A stretch of DNA of 11,208 bases, taken from Myxococcales bacterium. Its GTDB lineage: Bacteria; Myxococcota_A; Polyangia; Polyangiales; Polyangiaceae. Of the stretch, positions 1 to 6,580 are shown one piece after another (position 1 is the stretch's first letter; each line of letters starts with the position of its first letter). The notes under the pieces were generated by a model. It was not told where the DNA came from and did not search any database. It saw only the letters and a program-made list of their open reading frames with translations. The stretch spans positions 1-11,208 of the forward strand of contig JAAFHJ010000107.1 of the NCBI GenBank assembly GCA_013298325.1, read 5' to 3'. The translations under genes were made by a program, and so were the position numbers.

Positions 1-109
1 GGTTCCGCTGGCACCCTCGTGGTTCTTCCCGCGCCCGTTCACGACGTGACCACTGAAAATCCGATCCGTGTTTCTTGACGAAGTACTGAACGCATGGTTC
101 CCTAAGGGC
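1..109. other. Upstream region of the first gene
   Basis: No gene that I can support lies in this stretch. A TTGACG hexamer at 74-79 resembles a -35 element, but no convincing -10 follows at the usual distance. If it is a promoter element it would argue that the first gene starts at the ATG at 110 rather than at the in-frame GTG at 68. Confidence 0.25.
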
Positions 110-553
110 ATGTCCCACGGTACCTCCGCCACCACGCCCGCGCTCTCCACTGCGTCTCGGACGGTCGTTGCCCTCTTCCACGAGGAGCTCGCCGATGTCC
201 GTTTCCCCGACGTCGACGCTCCGCGCGTCAGCGCCGCCTACGCCACCGTTTCCGAGGCCCACGAGCGGGTCGACGCCGCCCGTCGGGTCCTCGAAGCGGC
301 GCTCGCCGAGGAGGCGGTCGCCCTTGAGGCCCTTGAGCGCCTGTCCCAGCGAGCCCTCGGGTATCTACGTATTTTTGCTGAAGATCGACCCGAACTCGCT
401 GCGCGCGTGGAGGAAGGGCTCGGTCGTCCGAAGCGGATTGAACCGGAGGTTTCACGGCGCGGTCGCCCGAAGAAGGCCGGGATCGCCCAGCTCGACATCG
501 TACCGAGCGACGTCCACGACGTCGGGGCCGACGAGCCGATCGCCGCCGAGTGA
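110..553 (+). CDS. Hypothetical coiled-coil protein with basic AT-hook-like tail
   Basis: I do not recognise a named family. The protein has 147 residues from the ATG at 110, which is preceded by an AAGGG-like ribosome binding site; an in-frame GTG at 68 would add 14 residues but has no visible binding site. Residues about 45-85 are Ala/Glu/Arg-rich with heptad-like spacing and probably form a helical coiled coil. Near residue 118 there is a basic RRGRPKK segment that matches the core of an AT-hook (RGRP flanked by basic residues), followed by an acidic C-terminus. This could mean minor-groove DNA binding and dimerisation through the coiled coil, but that is inference from a short motif. It converges with the next gene on the minus strand; the gap is about 29 bases with no clear terminator. 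Confidence 0.6.
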   Translation: MSHGTSATTPALSTASRTVVALFHEELADVRFPDVDAPRVSAAYATVSEAHERVDAARRVLEAALAEEAVALEALERLSQRALGYLRIFAEDRPELAARVEEGLGRPKRIEPEVSRRGRPKKAGIAQLDIVPSDVHDVGADEPIAAE

Positions 554-582
554 CCCTGCCGCGGTCGCCCGTTCAGTGACGT

Positions 583-837
583 TCAGTTCAGGGCAAGCGC
601 CGAGGGGGCGCGTTGGGCGAGGCGCTGGGCTTGGAGGATCGCCGCGCAGCGGTCGGCGACCTGGCGCCCCGTTTGGTCGCTCGCGTCGAGGGGGAAGGCG
701 TACCGGTGGGTCGCACCATCGGCGCGGAGCCAACAATCGACGGTGGTGACCCCGTTGACGCGCCGCCCGCAGGCGACGAACCCGTAGCCCTCAAGAATCG
801 TTGCCGCGTCGCATGCGATTTCGAGGAGGTCGGTCAT
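583..837 (-). CDS. Small hypothetical protein
   Basis: This 84-residue protein starts at an ATG at 837; the reading frame extends up to a TTG at 900, but that start would add a low-complexity segment and is less likely. I recognise no domain. The N-terminal half contains short alternating hydrophobic and polar runs (for example GYGFVACGRRVNGVTTVDCWL) that look like a small beta-sheet, and the C-terminal half looks helical (VADRCAAILQAQRLAQ). There are four cysteines and no signal peptide, so it is probably a small cytoplasmic alpha/beta protein. The coding assignment rests on codon-phase composition and on the lack of a better frame here. The plus-strand frame across the same bases is an N-terminal extension of the following SanA-like gene and looks like shadow sequence. 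Confidence 0.45.
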   Translation of the reverse strand: MTDLLEIACDAATILEGYGFVACGRRVNGVTTVDCWLRADGATHRYAFPLDASDQTGRQVADRCAAILQAQRLAQRAPSALALN

Positions 838-966
838 TCCGGGCGGCCTACCAGAAATCGCCGGACCCGGCCATCTTTGTCCCCCCGAATTCTGCGACAA
901 TTTCAGCCTTTGCGGGGGGGACCTCTGGCCGGGAAGCGAACGGAAACGTGGGACGTTTGGTCGACG

Positions 967-1644
967 ATGACGCGTGGACCGGTACGACGATCACTCATTG
1001 CTGCGCTCGCGCTCGGCACCGCCTTCGTGGGGTCCACGAACGCCTACGTGCTTGAACGCGGATCCAGCCATGTCCCTGATCGGTCGACGACGGCAGGGCG
1101 GTCCGGTGAGGCTACCCTCGTTGTTCTTGGGGCCGGCGTTCGCCCCGACGGCGCCGTTTCCACGGTGCTCCGGGACCGCCTCGATCAAGCGATCGAACTC
1201 TGGAACGAAGGGATTTCAAAGAAAATTCTCGTAAGCGGCGATCACGGACGTGACGGCTACGATGAACTTGGACCGAGCCGCGCGTACCTGGTCGCGGCAG
1301 GCGTTCCGGACGAGGAAATCTTTCTCGACCACGCCGGCTTCGACACCTACAGCACCTTCTGGCGAGCCCACCGCATCTTCGGTGCGAGCCGCGTCGTTGT
1401 CGTCACGCAGGCGTTCCACCTGCCGCGTGCGCTCTACTACGCGCGCGCCGAAGGGCTCGAGGCCGATGGCGTTGCTGCCGATCGGCACACCTATCCATTC
1501 GCGATGAGGTACGCGGCGCGCGAGGTCGTGTCGCGTACGGTCGCGCCGATCTACGTGTTTTTTCAGCGAAAGCCGCGCGCGCCAGGCGGTGGCGCCGGCC
1601 TCCTCGCTACAAACGGACACACGACCCACGATCCTCACGAGTAA
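967..1644 (+). CDS. SanA/ElyC/YdcF-family (DUF218) envelope protein
   Basis: The 225-residue product has an N-terminal hydrophobic anchor (about residues 8-26, after basic RR) and then a DUF218 domain. Family landmarks are visible: a first strand VVLGAGVRPDG, DRLDQAIEL helix, ILVSGDHGRDGYDE, the AAGVP..EI..DHAGFDTYSTFWRA segment, and VVTQAFHLPRALYYAR. The GDH...YDE and AGF.TY patterns resemble SanA, which in enterobacteria affects envelope barrier function and vancomycin sensitivity; the biochemical activity is not firmly known. The frame is open back to 613, but the stretch before 967 lacks family similarity, and the ATG at 967 places the membrane anchor at the N-terminus, so I start there. 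It is likely periplasmic and anchored in the inner membrane. It converges on the lipoprotein gene, with a 55-base gap. Confidence 0.8.
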   Translation: MTRGPVRRSLIAALALGTAFVGSTNAYVLERGSSHVPDRSTTAGRSGEATLVVLGAGVRPDGAVSTVLRDRLDQAIELWNEGISKKILVSGDHGRDGYDELGPSRAYLVAAGVPDEEIFLDHAGFDTYSTFWRAHRIFGASRVVVVTQAFHLPRALYYARAEGLEADGVAADRHTYPFAMRYAAREVVSRTVAPIYVFFQRKPRAPGGGAGLLATNGHTTHDPHE

Positions 1645-1699
1645 ACGTGGAATCGGGGTCGTGTCGTTCCGCGGAAAGTCGTCCGTCAGCGGCGCGCGA

Positions 1700-2671
1700 T
1701 CAGGGGCAGGCGCCGGTCGCTTTGACCGAAATACCCTGGTTTGCCGCCGAACAAGCGTTGCCATAGGTGCGGCCGTCGCAGCCGCAGACCGGCTGGTAGA
1801 GCGCCGTGCACGCTTGCGGCTTCTTGGTGCAGGAGCCCCCCGCATCAAAGGTGCCGCAGGCGGCCGCTTGGCTGTAGGAGCAATACTCGTCGCTGGAGCA
1901 GATCGTCCCGCCGCGCGTTCCACAGGTGCGCCCGAGGGTCGTCGGCGCGAATCGCGTGTAAAACTCGGTGGCAACGAGGGCGTTATTGTTCGGAACGGCC
2001 GTCTTGGTGGCGATCAGGAAGCCGTTTGCGGTCGCCGCTGCCGTGGTCGCCTCGGCGATCGCTGCCGCGGAGGCCTTCGGCGTCGTCTTGTCGAGGGCGT
2101 AGCCGGTGGCGTCGTAGACCTTGGCGCTGTTGAGCTTCGATGCCTTGAGGGTAGGGCAGGGGGTCGTGACGCAGCGGATCCCGCTATCGGCCAGCCGGTA
2201 GAAGCTACCGCCTGCAGTTGCACCGGTCGCCCCTTTCCAGACTTCCTTCACTGAAAACGACGCGATGCCAGCGTTCGGTGCGCCGAGTGCTTTGAAGGCC
2301 CCCTTCACGATCCCGTCGCCGTTCGCGAGGAAATCGGTCGCTTCGTTTTGGGCGCTGCCGCTAAGCCCGCTCGTGTTGAAGTCGAGGGCGGAAACGTAGC
2401 ATTCCGCCGCATAGGTGCCGTCGGCGCAGCGCGTCTTCGCCGCATTGACGCGGGCCACGAAGTAGCCGCCGCAGCCCGGAGCTGCACAGCGCCGCGCATC
2501 ACGCCGGGTGACCTGGAAGAAGCCCGTGTTGCTTGCCGCGGTGAGGTCGTCTTCCGCGCTTTCGTCGGCATCCGCGGTCGTTTCCGGCTCCACGGCGCAT
2601 CCCCCAAGCGCGAGTGCGACGGCGAAGAGCGGGGCAACAGCGGTGACGATCGAGAACGGGTGACGAAGCAT
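1700..2671 (-). CDS. Secreted lipoprotein with C-terminal Kazal-type domain
   Basis: The 323-residue product starts at the ATG at 2671, behind a good ribosome binding site (GCAGGAG, about 7 bases upstream). It has a lipoprotein signal peptide with lipobox LGGC (lipidated Cys25), then an acidic linker rich in Glu/Asp. The middle (about residues 45-180) contains TRRDARRC, CGGYFV and ADGTYAAECYVSALDF, a pattern I associate with the myxobacterial DUF6748 domain. After a Cys-rich stretch (CGTRGGTICSSDEYC) the last roughly 40 residues match a Kazal domain: C..LYQPVCGCDGRTYGNAC followed by a final Cys near the end. Kazal domains inhibit serine proteases, but in bacterial lipoproteins this is rarely tested. 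It is expected at the outer membrane or cell surface. The adjacent RiPP genes may be unrelated, since 158 bases separate it from the oxygenase gene. Confidence 0.85.
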   Translation of the reverse strand: MLRHPFSIVTAVAPLFAVALALGGCAVEPETTADADESAEDDLTAASNTGFFQVTRRDARRCAAPGCGGYFVARVNAAKTRCADGTYAAECYVSALDFNTSGLSGSAQNEATDFLANGDGIVKGAFKALGAPNAGIASFSVKEVWKGATGATAGGSFYRLADSGIRCVTTPCPTLKASKLNSAKVYDATGYALDKTTPKASAAAIAEATTAAATANGFLIATKTAVPNNNALVATEFYTRFAPTTLGRTCGTRGGTICSSDEYCSYSQAAACGTFDAGGSCTKKPQACTALYQPVCGCDGRTYGNACSAANQGISVKATGACP

Positions 2672-2829
2672 GGCAATCTCCTGCGGGGTTCGAAGGCGTG
2701 TTTGGCGGGTCGTGTCGTCCGCTGTCGCCTTCGTAATGCGGTGTCGCACCTACCAGCACATGAACGAAGATCAACGCCCGAACGCGTCGGAGACGTCGAA
2801 TTGTTTGCCTTCGTGTGCCGACGCCGGCG
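2672..2829 (-). promoter_or_regulatory. Presumed promoter region of the Kazal lipoprotein gene
   Basis: This gap lies between the end of the oxygenase gene and the start of the lipoprotein gene, both on the minus strand. On the minus strand there is a TTGATC hexamer followed after about 16 bases by TAGGTG, a weak match to a sigma-70-like promoter. The best-supported element is the GCAGGAG ribosome binding site at its lipoprotein end. I see no gene here. Confidence 0.3.
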
Positions 2830-2844
2830 CTACCCCAGCCGGCG
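2822..2844 (-). other. Hairpin spanning the oxygenase stop codon
   Basis: CGCCGGC at 2822-2828 can pair perfectly with GCCGGCG at 2838-2844, leaving a nine-base loop that holds the TAG stop codon (minus strand) of the oxygenase gene. There is no T-run after it on the minus strand, so it is not a classical intrinsic terminator. It could stabilise the 3' end of the transcript or simply reflect high GC content. Confidence 0.25.
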
Positions 2845-3651
2845 CCCCGCGCCGACCGTAAACCGTGCCCACGCCTCGATTTCTGGGGCTACATGGCCAT
2901 AAACCAGGATCTGGCGAGCAATGGCGTCGAGCCGTTCCCGGGGGGTCCGCGCTTCGTAGCGGCGTAGCTCGGGGAGGGCGCCACGGAGGACGAGCGTCGC
3001 CGTCACCGCCCGCCGCGGGCCCCCGGAGAATGCGCTCGCGGGGCCGCCCCAATGCAGGAGATTCGCGTTCCAGAAGAGCAACTCCCGATCGCCAAGCGGC
3101 AGCGCTCGAACGGACGCGAGCGGAGCATCTAGATTATTTAAATGATCCGGGTAGTTCGGGTCCTCATCGAGAGGGACCGCGTACATGCATGCGCGCTCGG
3201 CGGAGGCCGGACCGACGGCGCCCCACAGATTGAGGAGCGTCGGTTGTGTCCGCGAAAAGCACGCGTCGCCGTTCCCGCGGTGGGGTGGCCAGCCGCGCGA
3301 GCCAGGGGCCACTTCAAACGCCCAAAAGTCTTCGAGAAGTTCGTAGTCGCCGACCGGCGCGAGCGCCCGAGCGGCCGCCTCCGCAAAACCGAGCGTTCCG
3401 GCGGCGGCAAACACAAAAAGCGGAGGGAGTCCGAGTCGTGCCGTTGCGTCAAAGAGCGGGTCGAAGGCGTGCGCGGTGCTGATACGACCGCCCAGAATTG
3501 CAAATCCCTCGCTCGACAATCGCCTTTGAGTTGTCTCTTCAATGCTCAGATTTGATTCAAAAATTGATCGTTCGCCGTGCGGGTCGAGCTGCGAAAGAAG
3601 TTCCCGCTCAATCGTGCGAAAAATCGGCCCAAGACCTTCGGTTCCGTTCAT
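2830..3651 (-). CDS. Phytanoyl-CoA-dioxygenase-like Fe(II)/2-oxoglutarate enzyme with HRG variant
   Basis: The 273-residue product has the pattern of the phytanoyl-CoA dioxygenase superfamily: FWAFEVAPGSRGWPPHRGNGD (first metal His, H124), then CMYAVPLDEDPNY in place of the usual NGC-MYVVP segment, then GDRELLFWNANLLHWGG (second metal His, H200) and GPRRAVTA (Arg213/214, the likely 2-oxoglutarate-binding Arg). Family members I know usually read HRD at the first site; here it reads HRG, with the nearest Asp three residues later (D129). Family enzymes hydroxylate substrates using Fe(II), O2 and 2-oxoglutarate. The HRG variant could indicate halogenase-like chemistry, a rearranged metal site, or loss of activity. 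It is divergent from the methyltransferase gene with only 14 bases between the start codons, so it very likely belongs to the RiPP locus. A weak GGGAA ribosome binding site overlaps the neighbour's first codons. Confidence 0.75.
   Translation of the reverse strand: MNGTEGLGPIFRTIERELLSQLDPHGERSIFESNLSIEETTQRRLSSEGFAILGGRISTAHAFDPLFDATARLGLPPLFVFAAAGTLGFAEAAARALAPVGDYELLEDFWAFEVAPGSRGWPPHRGNGDACFSRTQPTLLNLWGAVGPASAERACMYAVPLDEDPNYPDHLNNLDAPLASVRALPLGDRELLFWNANLLHWGGPASAFSGGPRRAVTATLVLRGALPELRRYEARTPRERLDAIARQILVYGHVAPEIEAWARFTVGAGRRLG
3541..3570 (+). promoter_or_regulatory. AT-rich island with inverted repeat, candidate control site for the RiPP operon
   Basis: Within the GC-rich 5' part of the oxygenase gene there is a markedly AT-rich run. 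It contains TTTGA-T-TCAAA at 3551-3561 (perfect five-base arms) and a second TTGAT at 3564. It lies about 100 bases upstream of the methyltransferase start. Because the two start codons are only 14 bases apart, the plus-strand promoter must lie inside the oxygenase gene, and this is the best candidate region. I cannot point to a clear -35/-10 pair. Confidence 0.25.
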
Positions 3652-3665
3652 GGTAGGCGGTTCCC

Positions 3666-4592
3666 GTGTACCATCTCTCCGACTACGGCCGCATGTTTGC
3701 CGATCGCGGACGGACTGACGCCTACCTGGCCGCCCTCCGCGCAGCCATCACGCCGGGGGCCGTCGTGCTCGATCTCGGCGCCGGAAGCGGCTTCTTTTCC
3801 TTGGCGGCCTGCGCGTTTGGAGCGTCGAAGGTCTACGCGCTCGACGTTTCCGAGGCGATCGACGTACTGCCGGCCCTCGCCGCAGCGAACGGCTTTGGCG
3901 ATCGGATCGTGGTTCATCGCGGCGATGCATTTGCCTACGAGATTCCCGAGAAGGTCGACGTCATCGTCTCTGATCTTCGCGGAAATCTTCCATTTTGTGT
4001 CCGTAGCATCGAGTTAATTGCCCACGCGCGCGATCGCTATTTGAAGCCGGGCGGCGCCCTCCTGCCCTTCCGCGATCGGCTCTTCGTCGCGCCGATTGAA
4101 GCGCCGGTTGCCTGGGGGGCGCGCGTCGGCCCCTACGCTGCCCCACCCCTCGGTTTCGACATGCGCGCCGCGCGCGAGGGGGCCGCAAGCGAATACCACA
4201 ACGATCGCGGCCATCCCTTCCAAGCGAGCCAGCTGCTTGCTCCCGCCGTCGAGTTTGGAAGCGTCGACTACGCCAACGTTAGGCCGGCCCCAATCCGTGG
4301 AGATGCCCGTTTTTCCTTCGAAAGAGACGGGCTTGCTCACGGTTTTGCCCTTTGGTTTGACGCGGAAATCGCTCAAGGAATCGGCTACTCAAACGCCCCC
4401 GGCGAAGACCACGTCTACGGACGCGTGTTTTTCGCGTGGCCGGAGCCGGTCGCTGTGCGCGCCGGTGAGGAGGTCGCCGTGGCGCTGTTTGCGCAGCCGG
4501 TCCAGGACGACTACATCTGGGGCTGGACGACGACCTTCGCCGACAAGGTCCGTTTTCGTCAGATGAATAGCGTTCCGCTTCCGCGCCTCTGA
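3666..4592 (+). CDS. PRMT-fold SAM-dependent methyltransferase lacking the arginine-methyltransferase active-site motifs
   Basis: The 308-residue product starts at a GTG with AGGCGG five bases upstream; a TAG at 3654 blocks any longer start. The start keeps YHLSDYGRMFADRGR, the PRMT-type helix before the Rossmann domain. The SAM site is VLDLGAGSGFF (about residues 34-44), with KVYALD after it and VDVIVSD. ARDRYLKPGGALLP follows, then a C-terminal beta-barrel half (GLAHGFALWFD, VYGRVFFAWPEPVAVRAGEEV) as in PRMTs. Two PRMT hallmarks are changed: the double-Glu loop reads SDLRGNLPFCV (Asp103, Val112) and the THW loop is replaced by HVYG. So it is PRMT-fold but unlikely to be a standard arginine methyltransferase; the precursor core has no Arg. 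Annotation pipelines may call it L11 methyltransferase-like. It is 73 bases upstream of the precursor on the same strand, so it probably modifies the peptide. Confidence 0.8.
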   Translation: MYHLSDYGRMFADRGRTDAYLAALRAAITPGAVVLDLGAGSGFFSLAACAFGASKVYALDVSEAIDVLPALAAANGFGDRIVVHRGDAFAYEIPEKVDVIVSDLRGNLPFCVRSIELIAHARDRYLKPGGALLPFRDRLFVAPIEAPVAWGARVGPYAAPPLGFDMRAAREGAASEYHNDRGHPFQASQLLAPAVEFGSVDYANVRPAPIRGDARFSFERDGLAHGFALWFDAEIAQGIGYSNAPGEDHVYGRVFFAWPEPVAVRAGEEVAVALFAQPVQDDYIWGWTTTFADKVRFRQMNSVPLPRL

Positions 4593-4608
4593 AGCGCTCG
4601 GTGAATAT

Positions 4609-4621
4609 TGGGCGTTGCCCA
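4609..4621 (+). other. Small perfect hairpin between methyltransferase and precursor genes
   Basis: TGGGC at 4609-4613 pairs with GCCCA at 4617-4621 around a three-base GTT loop. It sits in the 73-base gap before the precursor gene. There is no T-run after it, so it is not a full terminator. It could reduce read-through or protect the 5' end of a processed precursor-encoding transcript. Confidence 0.3.
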
Positions 4622-4653
4622 GGCACCAACGTTCAGATAGACACCGTCGCTTC

Positions 4654-4660
4654 GAGGAGA
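4654..4660 (+). promoter_or_regulatory. Strong ribosome binding site of the precursor gene
   Basis: GAGGAGA lies five bases before the ATG at 4666. It is the best Shine-Dalgarno match in the RiPP operon and fixes the precursor start; the longer open frame beginning at 4615 has no such site. Strong initiation fits a substrate peptide made in excess of its enzymes. Confidence 0.6.
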
Positions 4661-4665
4661 ATTGC

Positions 4666-4824
4666 ATGAGCTCGTTGAATTCAAACGCTTCACGCCCCAC
4701 GACCCAAACCTCGGGCCGTCGCGCGTATGTCGCCCCGCAACTTCGCCACCTCGGTTCGGTTCGCGAGCTCACGCTCGGGACGTCGAACAAGGCCGGTGAG
4801 GCCGGCAACACGATGAACATGTGA
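4666..4824 (+). CDS. Lasso-type RiPP precursor peptide
   Basis: The 52-residue peptide carries an exact YxxPxLxxxGxxxxxT leader motif at residues 21-36 (Y21, P24, L26, G30, T36), the element bound by lasso B1 proteins, with Thr at the penultimate leader position. By the usual rule the leader ends at Leu37 and the core is GTSNKAGEAGNTMNM (residues 38-52). Gly1 and Glu8 of the core are placed for an eight-residue macrolactam ring, leaving a seven-residue loop and tail (AGNTMNM). The core has no aromatic residue, one Lys, three Asn and ends in Met. If Gly38 were part of the leader instead, the ring would be seven residues from Thr. The stop is one base before the cyclase ATG. The match to the leader motif, with cyclase and B1 next door, makes the family call strong; threading of the product is not shown. 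Confidence 0.88.
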   Translation: MSSLNSNASRPTTQTSGRRAYVAPQLRHLGSVRELTLGTSNKAGEAGNTMNM

Positions 4825-4825
4825 G

Positions 4826-6580
4826 ATGTTTGTCGCCGTCGTCCATCGTGGCGGAGCGGTAGCCGCGGAACGGCTTGCCCGCGCGCTTAGCCCGATCGAC
4901 GACCAGTGGCGAGGGCCGCTCGTTGTAACTACATCGGGCGATGCGGCACTCGCCTCCCGCGGTGGAAGTCAGGCGCCTGTGTCGGCCGTTGCGCCCACAG
5001 GCGCGCTCCAATTTGGGGCGCCCGCGTCCGACGGGAGCGTCGGGTCCGGGACACGCGTCGCAATCGGCCCCGACGGCATCCGTGTGGTGCGCGGGGTCCC
5101 GTGTGGGCAGAGCGTGTATCTTGCACATACCGACGAATTCGCGGTTGTCGCGGGGCGTTTCGATGTCGTTGAGGCAGCCACGCGTCAAGCCGGGCGCGGA
5201 GGGGACGTCGATCGCGATTGGGCAGCAGGGACCGCGCTCTTGTTGCGCCCCGAGGGGCATCGGACCGCTCAACGCGGCATTGAGCGGCTGGTCGCCGGCG
5301 AAGAGCGCGACGTTTTCGTTGGCGGATCGCGGCGTCGCTTCGAGGGAGCGCCGCTCGCCGAGCAGGCCTTCTCGCCGGACGAAGCGGCAGAAGCGCTCTG
5401 GTCGATCCTTCGCGACGCCGTTCGTCGTCAGCTTGCTGGCGCCCGTCGCGTCGCAATTTTGCTGAGCGGAGGCCTCGATTCTTCCGGCGTGCTCGCTGCA
5501 TTGATTGCGGAAGCGCGCGGCGCCTCTATTGATGAACTTCGGGTACTTACTTGGCATTTTTCTGCCGCAGGCAACGACGACCGCCCTTACGTCGACGCGC
5601 TCGCGAAGGCCTACGGGATTGTGCCTTTGCCGCTCCTGCCGCGCGATGCGTCGGCCACTGCGCAAGACGGATTGATCCTCGCCGGTTTGCCGTATCCGAT
5701 GCTTTCGGCTTCGCTGGAAATTCAAGCAAATGCCTACGCAGCCTCTCTCGGTGCTGATGTTCTTGTGACCGGCGCGGGGGGCGACGAGGTGCTCGCCGGC
5801 CCGTTGCAAGCGCTCTCGCAGGTGCTGTTTCGGGCACCGCTCGCTACGGTTCGCCATGTGCTCGCGCTCGAAGTCCCCTGGCCGACGACTCGGCGTGGGC
5901 GACTCCTTGACTACCTCGTCCGTCCGTTGCTTCGACCGCTCCTCCCGCCGTCGCTGCGGCTTCGGGGGTGGCTCGCCCGCGAACAGGGGTGGGTTTCGTG
6001 GACGGGGCCGTATGGTCGCGCCTACCAAGAGCGTCGCGGGCGCGCGGAGGCGGCACGGCGCATGGTCCCGCGAAACGCCGACGAACGTCTCGCTCGTGTC
6101 GTTTCCCACTCGGGGTTCGACACGTACGCCGATTTTCGCACGCAGCTCGAGTACGCGCTCCCCACGCACGCCGCGTCGGGGGTTCGTCGGGTCGATCCGC
6201 TGTTAGACGCCGAATTGGTCCGGTTTTTGGCTTCACTTCCGCCGAAGCTCCTTCAAGACGGCGCGCTGCATCGTGGTCTTTGGCGTCGGGCGTTGCGTGG
6301 GCATGTCCCTGATTTTGTACGTCTTCGTCGCACCAAAGGGGACCTCGACGGCGCTTTTGGGCTTTCGCAGCCGTACTCTTCCGCGGAATTTCAGGAATTC
6401 ATTGATGTTCCCCGTGAGTTGGTCGCCCTCGGGATCGTCAACGCCACGCCGTGGGTCACGTACCGCGACGCAGTTCGGAACGCCCCCGACGACGAAAAGC
6501 GGGGGGCGGCGCTTGGCTTTATTTATGCCGCCTGCACCGTAGAACACTGGCTTCGCGCGCGAAAAAGGGCTCTGCGATGA
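4826..6580 (+). CDS. Lasso peptide cyclase, asparagine-synthetase-like (C protein)
   Basis: The 584-residue product is of asparagine-synthetase B type, as are McjC-like lasso cyclases. In that family the C protein uses ATP to adenylate the Asp/Glu side chain of the core, which the core N-terminus then attacks to close the isopeptide bond. The N-terminal half (about 1-185) is a degenerate glutaminase domain: residue 2 is Phe, not the catalytic Cys, as expected for a lasso cyclase. The ATP PP-loop SGGLDSS is at about 214-220, VTGAGGDEVLAG at about 314-325, and a late VDPLLDAELVRFLASLP...LRRTKGDL segment matches the C-terminal synthetase lobe. Translation begins one base after the precursor stop and no clear ribosome binding site is visible, so it is likely coupled to the precursor. 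Its TGA overlaps the kinase ATG. Confidence 0.92.
   Translation: MFVAVVHRGGAVAAERLARALSPIDDQWRGPLVVTTSGDAALASRGGSQAPVSAVAPTGALQFGAPASDGSVGSGTRVAIGPDGIRVVRGVPCGQSVYLAHTDEFAVVAGRFDVVEAATRQAGRGGDVDRDWAAGTALLLRPEGHRTAQRGIERLVAGEERDVFVGGSRRRFEGAPLAEQAFSPDEAAEALWSILRDAVRRQLAGARRVAILLSGGLDSSGVLAALIAEARGASIDELRVLTWHFSAAGNDDRPYVDALAKAYGIVPLPLLPRDASATAQDGLILAGLPYPMLSASLEIQANAYAASLGADVLVTGAGGDEVLAGPLQALSQVLFRAPLATVRHVLALEVPWPTTRRGRLLDYLVRPLLRPLLPPSLRLRGWLAREQGWVSWTGPYGRAYQERRGRAEAARRMVPRNADERLARVVSHSGFDTYADFRTQLEYALPTHAASGVRRVDPLLDAELVRFLASLPPKLLQDGALHRGLWRRALRGHVPDFVRLRRTKGDLDGAFGLSQPYSSAEFQEFIDVPRELVALGIVNATPWVTYRDAVRNAPDDEKRGAALGFIYAACTVEHWLRARKRALR

Noticed and set aside
613..966. N-terminal extension of the SanA-like frame by 118 codons
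   Set aside because: It has no family similarity and would bury the membrane anchor in mid-protein; the ATG at 967 fits the family layout.
1645..1699. Possible bidirectional terminator between the SanA-like and Kazal lipoprotein genes
   Set aside because: Only a short TCCGCGGA palindrome is present, with no longer stem or T-run.
4769..6169. A 466-codon open frame on the minus strand, antisense to the cyclase gene
   Set aside because: It is Arg/Pro-rich without recognisable motifs and lies opposite a gene with clear PP-loop and GGDE motifs. Long antisense frames are expected in GC-rich DNA.
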